The notes beneath the pieces were generated by a model. That model was not told where the DNA came from, made no database searches, and worked only from the letters and a program-made list of their open reading frames with translations. A DNA stretch of 37,374 nt from Planctomycetota bacterium (GTDB taxonomy: Bacteria; Planctomycetota; Phycisphaerae; Phycisphaerales; Phycisphaeraceae), in NCBI GenBank assembly GCA_026386955.1, contig JAPLMQ010000093.1, forward strand, positions 1 to 37,374. The letters run 5' to 3'. The stretch's first letter is position 1. Each line of letters begins with the position of its first letter. The position numbers and the translations under genes were made by a program. Positions 23,159 to 31,385 of the stretch are shown here, piece after piece.

Positions 23159-24220
23159 ATGGACCTAACGCCGCTCTACCCCCTTTTATTTCGTCCCATC
23201 TACAAGCAGAAAGTCTGGGGCGGCCGACAGCTCGAAAAGCTCGGCCGGACGCTCCCAAACGGCCCCGCGACCCCCATCGGCGAGTCCTGGGAGGTCGTCG
23301 ACCTCGCCTCCACCAGCGTCTCCGGCGGCGGGGGCGACGCCGAGCGCTCCGTCATCGCCAACGGCCCCCTCGCCGGGCGCACGCTCCACGAAGTCATGGC
23401 CGTGCACGGCCAGCGCTTCATGGGCCGGCTCCTCCCCGCCGACGACGGCGGCTTCCCCATCCTCATCAAGTTCCTCGACGCCCAGGAGCACCTCTCCGTC
23501 CAGGTCCACCCCAGCCCCGCCTACGCGCGGGCCCACCCCGAGGCGAACCTCAAGAGCGAGGCGTGGTACATCGTCGACGCCGCGCCCGGGGCCGCGATCT
23601 ACAAGGGCGTGCGCGAAGGCGTGACGCCCGAGCAGTTCCGCGCGGCGATCAACGCATCCGGCCCCGACGCCGCGAAGCACGTCGAGGAGCTGATGATCCG
23701 CGTGCCCGTCAAGGCAGGCGACTGCCACTACCTCCCCAGCGGGACGTGCCACGCGCTCGGCGCAGGCATCCTCGTCGCCGAGGTGCAGACGCCCAGCGAC
23801 ACCACCTTCCGCGTCTTCGACTGGGGCCGCACCGGGCGCGAGTTGCACATCGAGCAGGCGATGGCCTGCATCGAGTTCGGCCCGCCCAACGTCCGCCGCC
23901 ACGAGCGCCGCAGCCACATCTCCGGCGTCTTCACCACCGTCACCCGCCTGGTCCTCTGCGACTTCTTCCGCATCGAGAAGGTGCGCATGACCGAGTCGTA
24001 CTCGCAGGAAATCCCCTACGACCAGCCGGCGATCTGGATGGTCCTCGAAGGCGCGGGGCGCATCCGCTCGGCGAAGAACAGCTTCGAGCCCGTGTCGTTC
24101 ACGCGCGGGCAGACGTTGTTGTTGCCCGCCGGCATGGACGAACCGCATATCGAACTGGCGCGCGACACGGTCTGGCTCGAGGTGACGTTCCCCAAGGCGC
24201 AGCCCGAACCGATCGCGTGA
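23159..24220 (+). CDS. manA: Mannose-6-phosphate isomerase, class I
   Basis: A 353-residue zinc isomerase that interconverts mannose-6-phosphate and fructose-6-phosphate, feeding GDP-mannose synthesis or mannose breakdown. Family marks are KVWGGRQLEKLG, GESWEVVD, LDAQEHLSVQVHP (zinc His), KSEAWYIVDAAPGA (the Glu after Lys-Ser), and the block GDCHYLPSGTCHALGAGILVAEVQTPSDTTFRVFDWGR with another zinc His. The ATG at 23159 is used; the frame extends 38 codons upstream but without homology. It belongs to the short Bacillus-like form. It is divergent from the Pro/Ala-rich gene and converges on the enolase-superfamily gene with 15 bp between stops. Confidence 0.95.
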   Translation: MDLTPLYPLLFRPIYKQKVWGGRQLEKLGRTLPNGPATPIGESWEVVDLASTSVSGGGGDAERSVIANGPLAGRTLHEVMAVHGQRFMGRLLPADDGGFPILIKFLDAQEHLSVQVHPSPAYARAHPEANLKSEAWYIVDAAPGAAIYKGVREGVTPEQFRAAINASGPDAAKHVEELMIRVPVKAGDCHYLPSGTCHALGAGILVAEVQTPSDTTFRVFDWGRTGRELHIEQAMACIEFGPPNVRRHERRSHISGVFTTVTRLVLCDFFRIEKVRMTESYSQEIPYDQPAIWMVLEGAGRIRSAKNSFEPVSFTRGQTLLLPAGMDEPHIELARDTVWLEVTFPKAQPEPIA

Positions 24221-24235
24221 GACGCGACTCTCCCC

Positions 24236-25384
24236 TCACCTCTTCCGATCCACCACCCCCCTCACCGCCTTCCGCTCCTCCAACCTCCCCCACGCCACGC
24301 TCACCGGCAGCCCCGGCGTCGTCGGCAGCGTGATCGTCCCGTCCGCGATCCGCGGCATCGTCTCGTAGACCGTCGCCAAGTGCCCGATGATCGAACGCAG
24401 ATACTCCACCACGCCCGCCGGCCTCGTCGCGAGATACGCGGCCGTGAGGTGCGAAAACCCCCCGCTGCTCCACGCGCGCCCGCCCGCCTCGGCGAACGAG
24501 ACCGCCCGCGTCCACGCCTCGAACCCCGGCAGCGCGTGCGGCGACGGCTGCAGATGCGGCACGCCGCACTCCACCAAGTCGCGGAACCCCAGCGGGTGGT
24601 TCTCGCTCTCGCCCATCGCCACGGGGATCGGGCAGACCGGGCAGAGCGCCCGCAGCGCCGCCCGGTCGGCCGAGTGCACCGGCTCCTCGAACCACGCGAT
24701 GTCGAGATCCGCGACCTGCCTCGCGAAATGCAGCGCCTCGTCGGCCGACCACGTCTGGTTGCCGTCGATCGCCAATGCAATCTTCGCGCCGATCGCTCGC
24801 CGCACCGCCCGCACGCGCTCGACGTCGCCCGCCATCCTCGTGCCGAAGTCGGTCCCGACCTTCATCTTCAGCGTCGTGAAGCCGCTCGCGACCATGTCGG
24901 CCATCTCCGCCACCAGGGCGTCGGTCGTCAGGTTCGTCCCGCCGCCCGAGCCGTAGACGGGCACCACGTCGCGCGCCGCGCCGAGGAACCGGTGCAGCGG
25001 CAGCCCCGCCCGCTGCGCGAGGATGTCGCGCATCGCCAAATCGACGCCGAAGATCGGCCCCGTCGTCGCGGGACTGCGATGCCCGCCGTTGCGCGACATC
25101 CAATACAGCTTGTGCCACCACCGCTCGACGGTCATCGCTTCGCCCACCTGCCCGCCCTTCAGCAATTCGTCGACGAACCCCTCGGGCAACATCGTCGGCC
25201 CCTGCCCCACGCGCCCATCGTCGGCCGTCAGCCGCAGCCACCCGACCTTCCAATGCGTGAACGGCCCCATCGTCGAATCCTGGAACGCCACGGGCAGCGG
25301 CCCGGGGTCGAGCTCGTCGCACTGCACACGGACGAAACGCAGGTTTGGATCGAAGGTCGACGCAGGCGCGGCGGAGGCGTTCAT
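24236..25384 (-). CDS. Mandelate racemase/muconate lactonizing enzyme-type protein (enolase superfamily)
   Basis: A 382-residue enzyme with an alpha+beta capping domain and a beta/alpha barrel. The barrel has TLKMKVG with the K-x-K base motif (Lys173, Lys175), DGNQTW with metal ligand Asp207, WFEEP with a second ligand (Glu233), and GES with the third (Glu259). HLQPS at 278-281 has Ser where many members have Asp before the catalytic His, and GGFSHLT gives a candidate His at 312. Members abstract the proton next to a carboxylate in sugar acids, amino-acid derivatives or dipeptides; which substrate cannot be said. The ATG at 25384 has GGAAA upstream; a TTG 27 nt earlier is less likely. Confidence 0.88.
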   Translation of the reverse strand: MNASAAPASTFDPNLRFVRVQCDELDPGPLPVAFQDSTMGPFTHWKVGWLRLTADDGRVGQGPTMLPEGFVDELLKGGQVGEAMTVERWWHKLYWMSRNGGHRSPATTGPIFGVDLAMRDILAQRAGLPLHRFLGAARDVVPVYGSGGGTNLTTDALVAEMADMVASGFTTLKMKVGTDFGTRMAGDVERVRAVRRAIGAKIALAIDGNQTWSADEALHFARQVADLDIAWFEEPVHSADRAALRALCPVCPIPVAMGESENHPLGFRDLVECGVPHLQPSPHALPGFEAWTRAVSFAEAGGRAWSSGGFSHLTAAYLATRPAGVVEYLRSIIGHLATVYETMPRIADGTITLPTTPGLPVSVAWGRLEERKAVRGVVDRKR

Positions 25385-25533
25385 GGGAGTTTCCAAAATG
25401 CAGGGTCGCAACGGAGACCATCATAGGAAGAGGCGCGACACGCGCATGCGAACGCGCACAGCAGACGCTTCGCATCCCCCAAACCCGGTCGCCGCATGAC
25501 CGCTGTCCCGAAAAACCACCGCGCCACCCTGCC

Positions 25534-26163
25534 TCACGCCGGCGTGGACGCGGGGCGCTCCACGGCAACCCCGCACTCCGGGCATTGGCTCCGCCCGGCG
25601 GCCACCGTGCCGCGCAGGTCGTACCCGCAGCCGACGCAATGCCCATCCTTCACGCGGCGACTGTGGCGCCGACGCCTGCGCCAGAGGACCACCCACCACG
25701 CCGGCAAGGGGAGGAACGGGGCCGCAGCCGCCCAGTGCGGGAACTTCATCGCGGTCCAGACCGTCGTGCCGTTGAATCTTTGCGCCTCGCCCAAGTGGCG
25801 TATCCAATTGGGGTTCTTGTCTTCCCGATTCCAAACCAGCTCGAACCTATCGCGCTGGTGTTGGGACGTCAGCATCAGATTGTCGTTGGCCTCGTCCGAA
25901 TTCCAATAGGGCGACGGCCAGCCATCCGGGTGGGGCTTGGGATCCTTGTATCGCCGCCAGTAGTCCTGGATGGTCAGCAGGCCGGTGTCTGAAGATAGGA
26001 GATACTCGCGGTACTCGGCCGGGTACCCGCGCCCCACCGGGCGGAAGCACCCGAAGTAGTCGCTCCGCCAATAGCTCCTGACCCAGAGGATCGTGATTGC
26101 CAGGCACACGACCAGCGACGCCCCTGCCGCCAAGTTGAATATCCATCGCTTCACGAGGCCCAT
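25534..26163 (-). CDS. Membrane protein with a carboxy-terminal zinc ribbon
   Basis: A 209-residue protein of a type common in planctomycetes: a short basic start (GLVKRWIFNLAAGASLVVCLAITILWV) with one membrane helix, an extracytoplasmic or loop region rich in Trp and Arg, then a second hydrophobic stretch (FPHWAAAAPFLPLPAWWVVLWR) and a cytosolic end with two cysteine pairs, CVGCGYDLRG and CPECG, separated by about 13 residues. The Cys pairs would bind zinc. The function of this family is unknown. The ATG at 26163 is chosen because the family usually starts just before KRW; no strong Shine-Dalgarno sequence is visible. Spacers on both sides are short and hold repeats. Confidence 0.82.
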   Translation of the reverse strand: MGLVKRWIFNLAAGASLVVCLAITILWVRSYWRSDYFGCFRPVGRGYPAEYREYLLSSDTGLLTIQDYWRRYKDPKPHPDGWPSPYWNSDEANDNLMLTSQHQRDRFELVWNREDKNPNWIRHLGEAQRFNGTTVWTAMKFPHWAAAAPFLPLPAWWVVLWRRRRRHSRRVKDGHCVGCGYDLRGTVAAGRSQCPECGVAVERPASTPA

Positions 26164-26237
26164 GTTATCCGGCTCGCCAGGCACCGAGCGAGCGGTGCCG
26201 AGGCCGCGTGAATCACCCCGAACACAGAATCAAACAT

Positions 26238-26262
26238 CCGTCGCTTGCGCGTCCGGCTAACA
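26238..26262. repeat. Single copy of the TTAGCCGG dispersed repeat
   Basis: This is the reverse complement of the element at 20474-20496, with 23 identical bases, and related to the arms at 13399-13430 and 13549-13580. It sits just upstream of the yifB promoter region. Confidence 0.75.
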
Positions 26263-26278
26263 AATCCCCCCCACCTGC

Positions 26279-26284
26279 TAAACT
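26279..26284 (+). promoter_or_regulatory. -10 hexamer of yifB
   Basis: TAAACT ends 6 nt before the ATG at 26291, with no Shine-Dalgarno sequence. It would give a leaderless message. The -35 region overlaps the repeat at 26238-26262 and is not convincing. Confidence 0.4.
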
Positions 26285-26290
26285 TCCCCC

Positions 26291-27805
26291 ATGCTCGCCC
26301 AAGTCCATAGCTTCGTGCTCCAGGGGATCGACCCGATCGCGTGCGAGGTCGAGGTCGACGTCGGCGACCAGGGCCTTTACAAAACCACCCTCGTCGGCCT
26401 CCCCGACGCCGCCGTCAAGGAGTCGATGGAGCGCGTCCATTCCGCGATCATCAACTCCGGCTACCCCTTCCCGCAGTCGCGCCTCCTCGTCAGCCTCGCC
26501 CCCGCCGACATCCGCAAGGAGGGGCCGATCTTCGACCTCCCCATCGCGCTCGGCCTCCTCCTCGCCCAGGGCTCGATCAACACGTCGCGCCACCGCAAGC
26601 TCCTCTTCGCCGGCGAGCTCGCCCTCGACGGCCGCGTCCGCCCCGTCAACGGCGTGATCAACCTCGCCATCCTCGCCCGCAAGCTCGGCGTCGAGGGCGT
26701 GGTCGTCCCCACCGACAACGCCGGCGAGGCCGCCGCCGCCGGGGGCATCGCCGTCTACCCCGCCGACACCCTCGCCAGCGTCGTCGCCTTCCTCAACGAG
26801 CAGCACGAGATCGAGCCCGCCCCCGAGTTCGACTTCACCGCCCGCGTCGCCGCCGAGGCCGCCCCCGTCGACTTCGGCGACGTCCGCGGCCAGGAGGCCG
26901 CCAAACGCGCCATGACCGTCGCCGCCGCCGGCGGTCACAACATCCTGATGATCGGCCCCGCCGGCACCGGCAAGACCATGATGGCCAAGGCCCTCGCCGG
27001 CGTCCTCCCCGCCCTCTCGCGCGAGGAAGCGCTCGAAGTCACCCGCATCTACTCCTCCGTCGGCCAAGTCCCCAAGGGGCAGGGCCTCATCACCCGCCGC
27101 CCCATCCGCTCCCCGCACCACACCGCCAGCAGCGCCGCGCTGATCGGCGGCGGCACCATCCCCCGCCCCGGCGAAGTCAGCCTCGCCCACCACGGCGTCC
27201 TCTTCCTCGACGAGATGCCCGAGCTCCCTCGCCAAGTCCTCGAGACGCTCCGCCAACCCATGGAGGACGGCTGCGTCACCATCGCCCGCGCCCACAGCTC
27301 CCTCAAGTTCCCCGCCCGCTTCATGCTCGTCGCCGCCCTCAACCCCACCCAGCACGGCGACATGCCCAAGGACGCCCAGGGCAAGAAGGCGATGGACCGC
27401 TACCTCTCGCGCCTCTCCGGCCCGCTCATCGACCGCATCGACATCCACGTCGAGGTCCCCGCCGTCCCGCACAAGCAGCTCATGGGCGCCGCCCGCGGCA
27501 CCGATTCCGCCACCATGCGCCAAACCGTCGTGAAGGCCCGCGACGTGCAGTCGAAGCGCAACGGGGGCCCGACCCGCCCCAACAGCACCCTCGGCGGGCG
27601 CGAGCTCGACAAGCTCGCCCCCCTCGACGAGCCCGCCCGCGAGCTGCTCCGCCAAGCCATGACCGAGCTGGGCCTCAGCGCCCGCGCCTACGACAAGGTC
27701 CGCCGCGTCGCCCGCACCATCGCCGACGTCGAGGGCAGCGAAGCCGTGCAGATGCACCACCTCGCCGAGGCGATCCAGTACCGGCTGCTGGATCGGAAGA
27801 TTTAG
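26291..27805 (+). CDS. YifB/ComM family AAA+ ATPase (Mg-chelatase-like)
   Basis: A 504-residue protein with all three parts of the YifB family: a Lon-like ATP-independent amino-terminal domain (VHSFVLQGIDPIACEVEVDV...TLVGLPDAAVKES), the central AAA+ module with Walker A GPAGTGKT (222-229) and Walker B VLFLDEMPEL (Asp307, Glu308), and the Mg-chelatase-type carboxy-terminal domain with LSARAYDKVRRVARTIADVEG. ComM in naturally competent bacteria is a hexameric helicase that widens the strand-exchange region during transformation. Its neighbour on the other side of the spacer is not related. comM is a known site of island insertion in other bacteria; here it is intact. Confidence 0.95.
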   Translation: MLAQVHSFVLQGIDPIACEVEVDVGDQGLYKTTLVGLPDAAVKESMERVHSAIINSGYPFPQSRLLVSLAPADIRKEGPIFDLPIALGLLLAQGSINTSRHRKLLFAGELALDGRVRPVNGVINLAILARKLGVEGVVVPTDNAGEAAAAGGIAVYPADTLASVVAFLNEQHEIEPAPEFDFTARVAAEAAPVDFGDVRGQEAAKRAMTVAAAGGHNILMIGPAGTGKTMMAKALAGVLPALSREEALEVTRIYSSVGQVPKGQGLITRRPIRSPHHTASSAALIGGGTIPRPGEVSLAHHGVLFLDEMPELPRQVLETLRQPMEDGCVTIARAHSSLKFPARFMLVAALNPTQHGDMPKDAQGKKAMDRYLSRLSGPLIDRIDIHVEVPAVPHKQLMGAARGTDSATMRQTVVKARDVQSKRNGGPTRPNSTLGGRELDKLAPLDEPARELLRQAMTELGLSARAYDKVRRVARTIADVEGSEAVQMHHLAEAIQYRLLDRKI

Positions 27806-27817
27806 GGAGGCCGCACC

Positions 27818-27914
27818 GTAGGGCGGGTAGAGCGTAATCGCGAAACCCGCCGGAGCGGCGTACGTTGACAATGACTTGTAGGGTGGGTTGAGCGGTAATC
27901 CGCGAAGCCCACCG
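27818..27914. repeat. Two tandem copies of the GTAGGGTGGG repeat family
   Basis: One copy begins at 27818 (GTAGGGCGGGTAGAGCG ... CGAAACCCGCCGG) and a second at 27878 (GTAGGGTGGGTTGAGCGG ... CGAAGCCCACCGG). They are in the same orientation, 60 bp apart, and each can fold. They fill the spacer after yifB. Confidence 0.7.
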
Positions 27915-27953
27915 GCGCGACGCGACAGACCGGCAATTCCCCTGACATTTAAT

Positions 27954-28226
27954 ATGAAGCGACACGAGATCATCCTGGAAGTCGAAGAGCTCGTTGCGGC
28001 GCTTGCAGCCCCACTGCCAGAACTGGAGTTGGCCAACGGATGGAGCGCCGCCTGTCAGACCGCAACCCGATCCCTTTTGCAAGGCATTGCAGAAGATTTA
28101 CGTACCCGCAAACGCATTCCCCATATGACCATTGGACGGGGTCTTGATCATTGGGGCGTTGAAGGCGGGCCGCTATTCGAGAGAGCATGCGTCATATCGA
28201 ATCATCTTAGAGAGATCGTGGATTGA
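27954..28226 (+). CDS. Hypothetical small protein, 90 aa
   Basis: A 90-residue protein I do not recognise. The ATG at 27954 is used because upstream codons are inside a repeat. It starts MKRHEIILEVEELVAALAAP, then a long helix (SLLQGIAEDLRTRK), then IPHMTIGRGLDHWGVEGGPL with a loop rich in Gly and Trp, and ends in a helix (ACVISNHLREIVD). Mixed GC content is lower than the neighbours, as often in acquired genes. There is no signal peptide. The stop lies at the left end of a GGATTGATAAT repeat that recurs beyond the insertion sequence. Confidence 0.6.
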   Translation: MKRHEIILEVEELVAALAAPLPELELANGWSAACQTATRSLLQGIAEDLRTRKRIPHMTIGRGLDHWGVEGGPLFERACVISNHLREIVD

Positions 28227-28317
28227 TAATATGGTGGACAGATCAATTTCATTCACCCGGTCCGTGACATAAATGAATGTCATCTCCGCTTTTATGTCCT
28301 ATTGAAAAGATCAAGCC

Positions 28318-28380
28318 ATGGCCAAGAAGAGGCCTTATGTCGAGACCCCGGAGATGACCGAGGGCGAAGAAAAGGGGACA
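28318..28380 (+). pseudogene. Fragment of a gene start cut by the insertion sequence
   Basis: An ATG at 28318 opens a frame reading MAKKRPYVETPEMTEGEEKG, which looks like the start of a real protein. It runs straight into the left inverted repeat of the IS and stops 30 nt inside it (28408). No continuation is visible on the other side of the IS. The family is not identified. Confidence 0.35.
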
Positions 28381-29271
28381 GGTCTGCTCCGTCGCAAACC
28401 TCCCGAATAAATAACAGACCAGGATGTTGTGGACCACCGCGAGCATGCGCATCTGGCGGTTGCGGGAGTGATAGCCCTCGCCGCTGAGTTCCTCCCCTTG
28501 GTTCCGGGCCGGCCATGCTTGGCGGGGATCACGCTGCGGATGCCGTGCTCCTCGCGCAGGTATTTGTGGTTCGGCTCCGAGTCGTAGCCCGCGTCGGCGA
28601 GGAGAGTCCTGATCGCCACTCCGGATGGCAGCCCGCCGAGCAGGCCCTGCAGGTCGTTGATGTCCGGCTTGGGCCCCGTGCCCACCAGCACCGAGAGGAT
28701 CATGTGGTTGTCGCAGTCGACCACCACCGAGAGCTTGGGGAAGCGGGTGTAGGAAGAGGTCTGGTACAGCGGGTTTTTGGCCTCTTTCTGCCCGCGGGCC
28801 TTCCGCCGCACGAAGTAGGCGCTGCGGTGCTCGGCCTCGAGCCCGGTGGAGTCGGCGGCGGCGCGGCGGACGATCCTGCGTCGCCCCATCATCAGCTTGA
28901 CCGTGGCCGCGAGGAGCTTGTCGGTCACGCCGGCGCTGAAAAAGGCGCCGGGGCGCGCGGTGGAGCGTGGCGTGGTCCGGCACGCGCTTCAAGCCGATCC
29001 ACTCGCAGACCCCCGGCAGGTCCTTCAAGTGGGCCTCGACGCCGCGGTAGTCGGCGCGGATCAGGGCCATGTATGCCAGGCAGGCCAAGAACTGGGGCTG
29101 GGTGTAGGTCTTGGGGCTGAACCGCCCCGGGGGTGGGTGTGGTCCGGCAAGCACCGACGCCCCACCGCCAAAGCCGCCGCGATCACCCTCCCCCGGGGGG
29201 GTGGCGACGGCGACGTGAGGCTCATCCTGCATGGGATAATGCCGGAAGGCCGAGGGCGCAACGTCTAGCAT
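28381..29271 (-). pseudogene. Transposase pseudogene (DDE, IS4/IS5-like)
   Basis: The first part is in one frame (YTQPQFLACLAYMALIRADY, DLPGVCEWIGLKRVPDHATLH). A one-base shift at a run of five A on the plus strand (28939-28943) moves the reading to a second frame with TDKLLAATVKLMMGRR, ADSTGLEAEHRSAYFV, KLSVVVDCDNHMILSVLVG and LLADAGYDSEPN; ADSTG and ADAGYD hold the first two catalytic Asp. After AKHGRPG the frame changes again to GYHSRNRQMRMLAVVHNILV, and the segment that should hold the catalytic Glu is missing, so the gene cannot make an active enzyme. The reading frame also runs out through the left inverted repeat to 28249. Confidence 0.8.
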
Positions 29272-29305
29272 GCGCCGAACGGGGAGATTTGCGACGGAGC
29301 AGTTC
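28381..29305 (-). mobile_element. Decayed insertion sequence with imperfect terminal inverted repeats
   Basis: The ends at 28381-28404 and 29282-29305 are inverted repeats matching 21 of 24 (core CTGCTCCGTCGCAAA). The element is about 925 bp and holds one broken DDE-type transposase gene on the minus strand, with similarity to IS4/IS5-like transposases. The GC content matches the genome, so it is not recent or comes from a related host. Target duplications next to the inverted repeats are not seen. An 11-bp direct repeat GGATTGATAAT flanks a wider interval (28221-28231 and 29309-29319). Confidence 0.75.
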
Positions 29306-29749
29306 TTTGGATTGATAATCACGAATGATTAAGAGATAATATGAAAGTCGACCGTCCATCCGGCGACGACAGAGTGCGGCAGTAGCCCACCCCCGGCAGT
29401 AGCCACCCACGAGGGCTATTGCCATTCCAGCGACACGATCAACATCAACCACGACCACGCGTAGCGACGAGCACGCGGCGTTGTCGTTGCGCGCGTTCGC
29501 CCACGATCGCCCACGTCGCGGCGGGGCGACCGCGTTGGCGTGCGCCCGCCCCCGCGTGAGTTCGGGCGCACGGGCAAACGTGGCGGGAACGGAGGGGTTG
29601 GGACGACTCCGGGGGCTCCCCCCCAATGGTTCCTCCGCCGCGAATCGGGTTCAGCCTCCCCCGCGGGGAGCAAACGCCTCAATAGACAGACCTTCTTTCA
29701 CGTGTAAAAAACTCCCAAGCGCCCCAATCCACAACACTTAGGTGACCTC
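29306..29749. other. Non-coding 444-bp spacer between the IS and the methyltransferase gene
   Basis: No convincing gene. It contains a hairpin near 29393-29423 (GGCAGTAGCC pairing with GGCTATTGCC, one G-T pair) next to a repeated CGGCAGTAGCC, then GC-rich sequence with a short AT-rich patch around 29690-29720. A weak Shine-Dalgarno AGGTGA precedes the next ATG. Confidence 0.4.
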
Positions 29750-31099
29750 ATGCAGATCGAACTGCGAAACCTCGACCAGATCGCCCCGTACCCCGGGAAT
29801 CCCCGCAACAACGACGACGCCATCGACGCCGTGGCGGCCTCGCTGCGGGAGTTCGGCTGGCGACAGCCCATCGTGGTCGACGCCCAAGGCGTGATCGTGG
29901 TGGGGCACACCCGCTACCGGGCGGCATTGAAGCTGGGGCTGGTCCAGGCCCCGGTGCACGTGGCCACGGACCTCTCCGCCGCCCAGATCAAGGCGTATCG
30001 GATCGCCGACAACCAGACGGCCACGCTGGCGGACTGGAACTACGAGCTGCTGCCGTTGGAGCTGGCGGACCTCAAGGCCCTGGAGTTCGACCTCGACCTC
30101 CTGGGCTTCAACCCCGAGAGGCTGAGTGAACTTATGAGCGGCGGCGTCACCGAGGGCCTGACCGATCCCGACGAGGTGCCGGCCCCCCCGGACGAGGCTG
30201 TGACCCAGCCGGGCGACCTGTGGATCCTTGGGGACCATCGCCTGCTCTGCGGCAACTCGAGCCTTCCGGGGGACGTCGACCGCCTGCTGGATGTCCAGCC
30301 GATCCATTTGATCAACACCGACCCGCCGTACAACGTGAAGGTCGAGCCGAGGAGCAACAACGCGATCGCCGCGGGCAACAGCTCCTTCGCCGCGCCCAAG
30401 CGCACCCACCACCAGAACCTTGACCTCGCGCGGCATCCCGGGAAGGCCAAAGGCACGACGCAGCAGATGCGCGCCAAGGACCGACCGTTGGCCAACGACT
30501 TCGTGACCGACGGCGAGTTCGATGTCCTGCTCGACGCCTGGTTCGGCAACATGGCCCGCGTGCTCCTGCCCGGGCGCGCGTTCTATGCCTGGGGTGGGTA
30601 CGCGAACCTCGGCAACTACCCGCCGTTCCTCAAGAAGCACGGGCTCTACTTCAGCCAAGGGATCATCTGGGACAAGCAGCATCCGGTGCTGACCCGCAAG
30701 GACTTCATGGGCGCGTTCGAGATCGCGTTCTACGGCTGGAGGGAGGGGGCGGGCCACAAGTTCTACGGCCCGAACAACGCCACCGACCTCTGGCACGTCA
30801 AGAAGGTGTCGCCGCAGACGATGGAGCACTTGACCCAAAAACCCGTCGAACTGGCGGTCCTCGCCATGCAGTACAGCAGCCTGGCGGGGGAGAACGTCCT
30901 GGACCTCTTCGGCGGCAGCGGCAGCACGCTGATCGCGACGGAGCAGACGGGGCGGCGTGCGTTCCTGATGGAGCTGGACCCTCCGTATTGCGATGTGATC
31001 GTCGACCGCTATCAGCGCTTCTCCGGCAAGCCGGCGGTGCTGGAGCGGACGGGGGAGTCGCCGATCCCGATGAAGGCGCGGGAGACGGCGATGCGATGA
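29750..31099 (+). CDS. ParB-domain-containing site-specific DNA methyltransferase
   Basis: A 449-residue fusion. The first 100 residues are a ParB/Srx-like nuclease domain (IAPYPGNPRNND, VVVGHTRYRAALKLG, AYRIADNQTATLADW). The rest is an amino-methyltransferase with the beta-class order of motifs: DPPY at 191-194 first, then HLTQKPVELAVLAM and LDLFGGSGSTLIATEQ (Gly388 region) for S-adenosylmethionine binding near the end. It would modify adenine-N6 or cytosine-N4 in DNA. Such ParB-MTases are typical of phages and gene-transfer-like islands. There is no restriction gene beside it, so it is an orphan. The next frame opens with an overlapping ATGA at 31096, but shows no protein-like content. Confidence 0.92.
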   Translation: MQIELRNLDQIAPYPGNPRNNDDAIDAVAASLREFGWRQPIVVDAQGVIVVGHTRYRAALKLGLVQAPVHVATDLSAAQIKAYRIADNQTATLADWNYELLPLELADLKALEFDLDLLGFNPERLSELMSGGVTEGLTDPDEVPAPPDEAVTQPGDLWILGDHRLLCGNSSLPGDVDRLLDVQPIHLINTDPPYNVKVEPRSNNAIAAGNSSFAAPKRTHHQNLDLARHPGKAKGTTQQMRAKDRPLANDFVTDGEFDVLLDAWFGNMARVLLPGRAFYAWGGYANLGNYPPFLKKHGLYFSQGIIWDKQHPVLTRKDFMGAFEIAFYGWREGAGHKFYGPNNATDLWHVKKVSPQTMEHLTQKPVELAVLAMQYSSLAGENVLDLFGGSGSTLIATEQTGRRAFLMELDPPYCDVIVDRYQRFSGKPAVLERTGESPIPMKARETAMR

Positions 31100-31385
31100 A
31101 CGAGCAGGCGCTTCATCCCGCGACCTCGGCACCACGCCACTCAATTGTCGGAATTGCTTGGGTCGCGTCTCGCGCCCATCTCGCGACCCGTTCGATCGTT
31201 GGCCGACCGTGCCCACTCAATCAATCGGTTCGCGGGGCAACACTTCTGCGGAAGGCGTCCGCGGGCAGGCCCGCATCCCGGCCCCGGCTCGAAAGGAACC
31301 ATGCCAAGCCCCCCGCCTCCCCCTCCCCCGCCCCGCCCAAGCCAGGGGTCCGACCGTTCGCAAACGCGGAAAGGGGGCGGGAGGT

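Noticed and set aside
26213..28036. Minus-strand frame of 607 codons opposite yifB
   Set aside because: It is an antisense shadow rich in Gly, Asp, Val and Ala; yifB on the plus strand has full domain homology.
29222..29626. Minus-strand frame of 134 codons between the IS and the methyltransferase
   Set aside because: It has no protein-like pattern and crosses the IS end.
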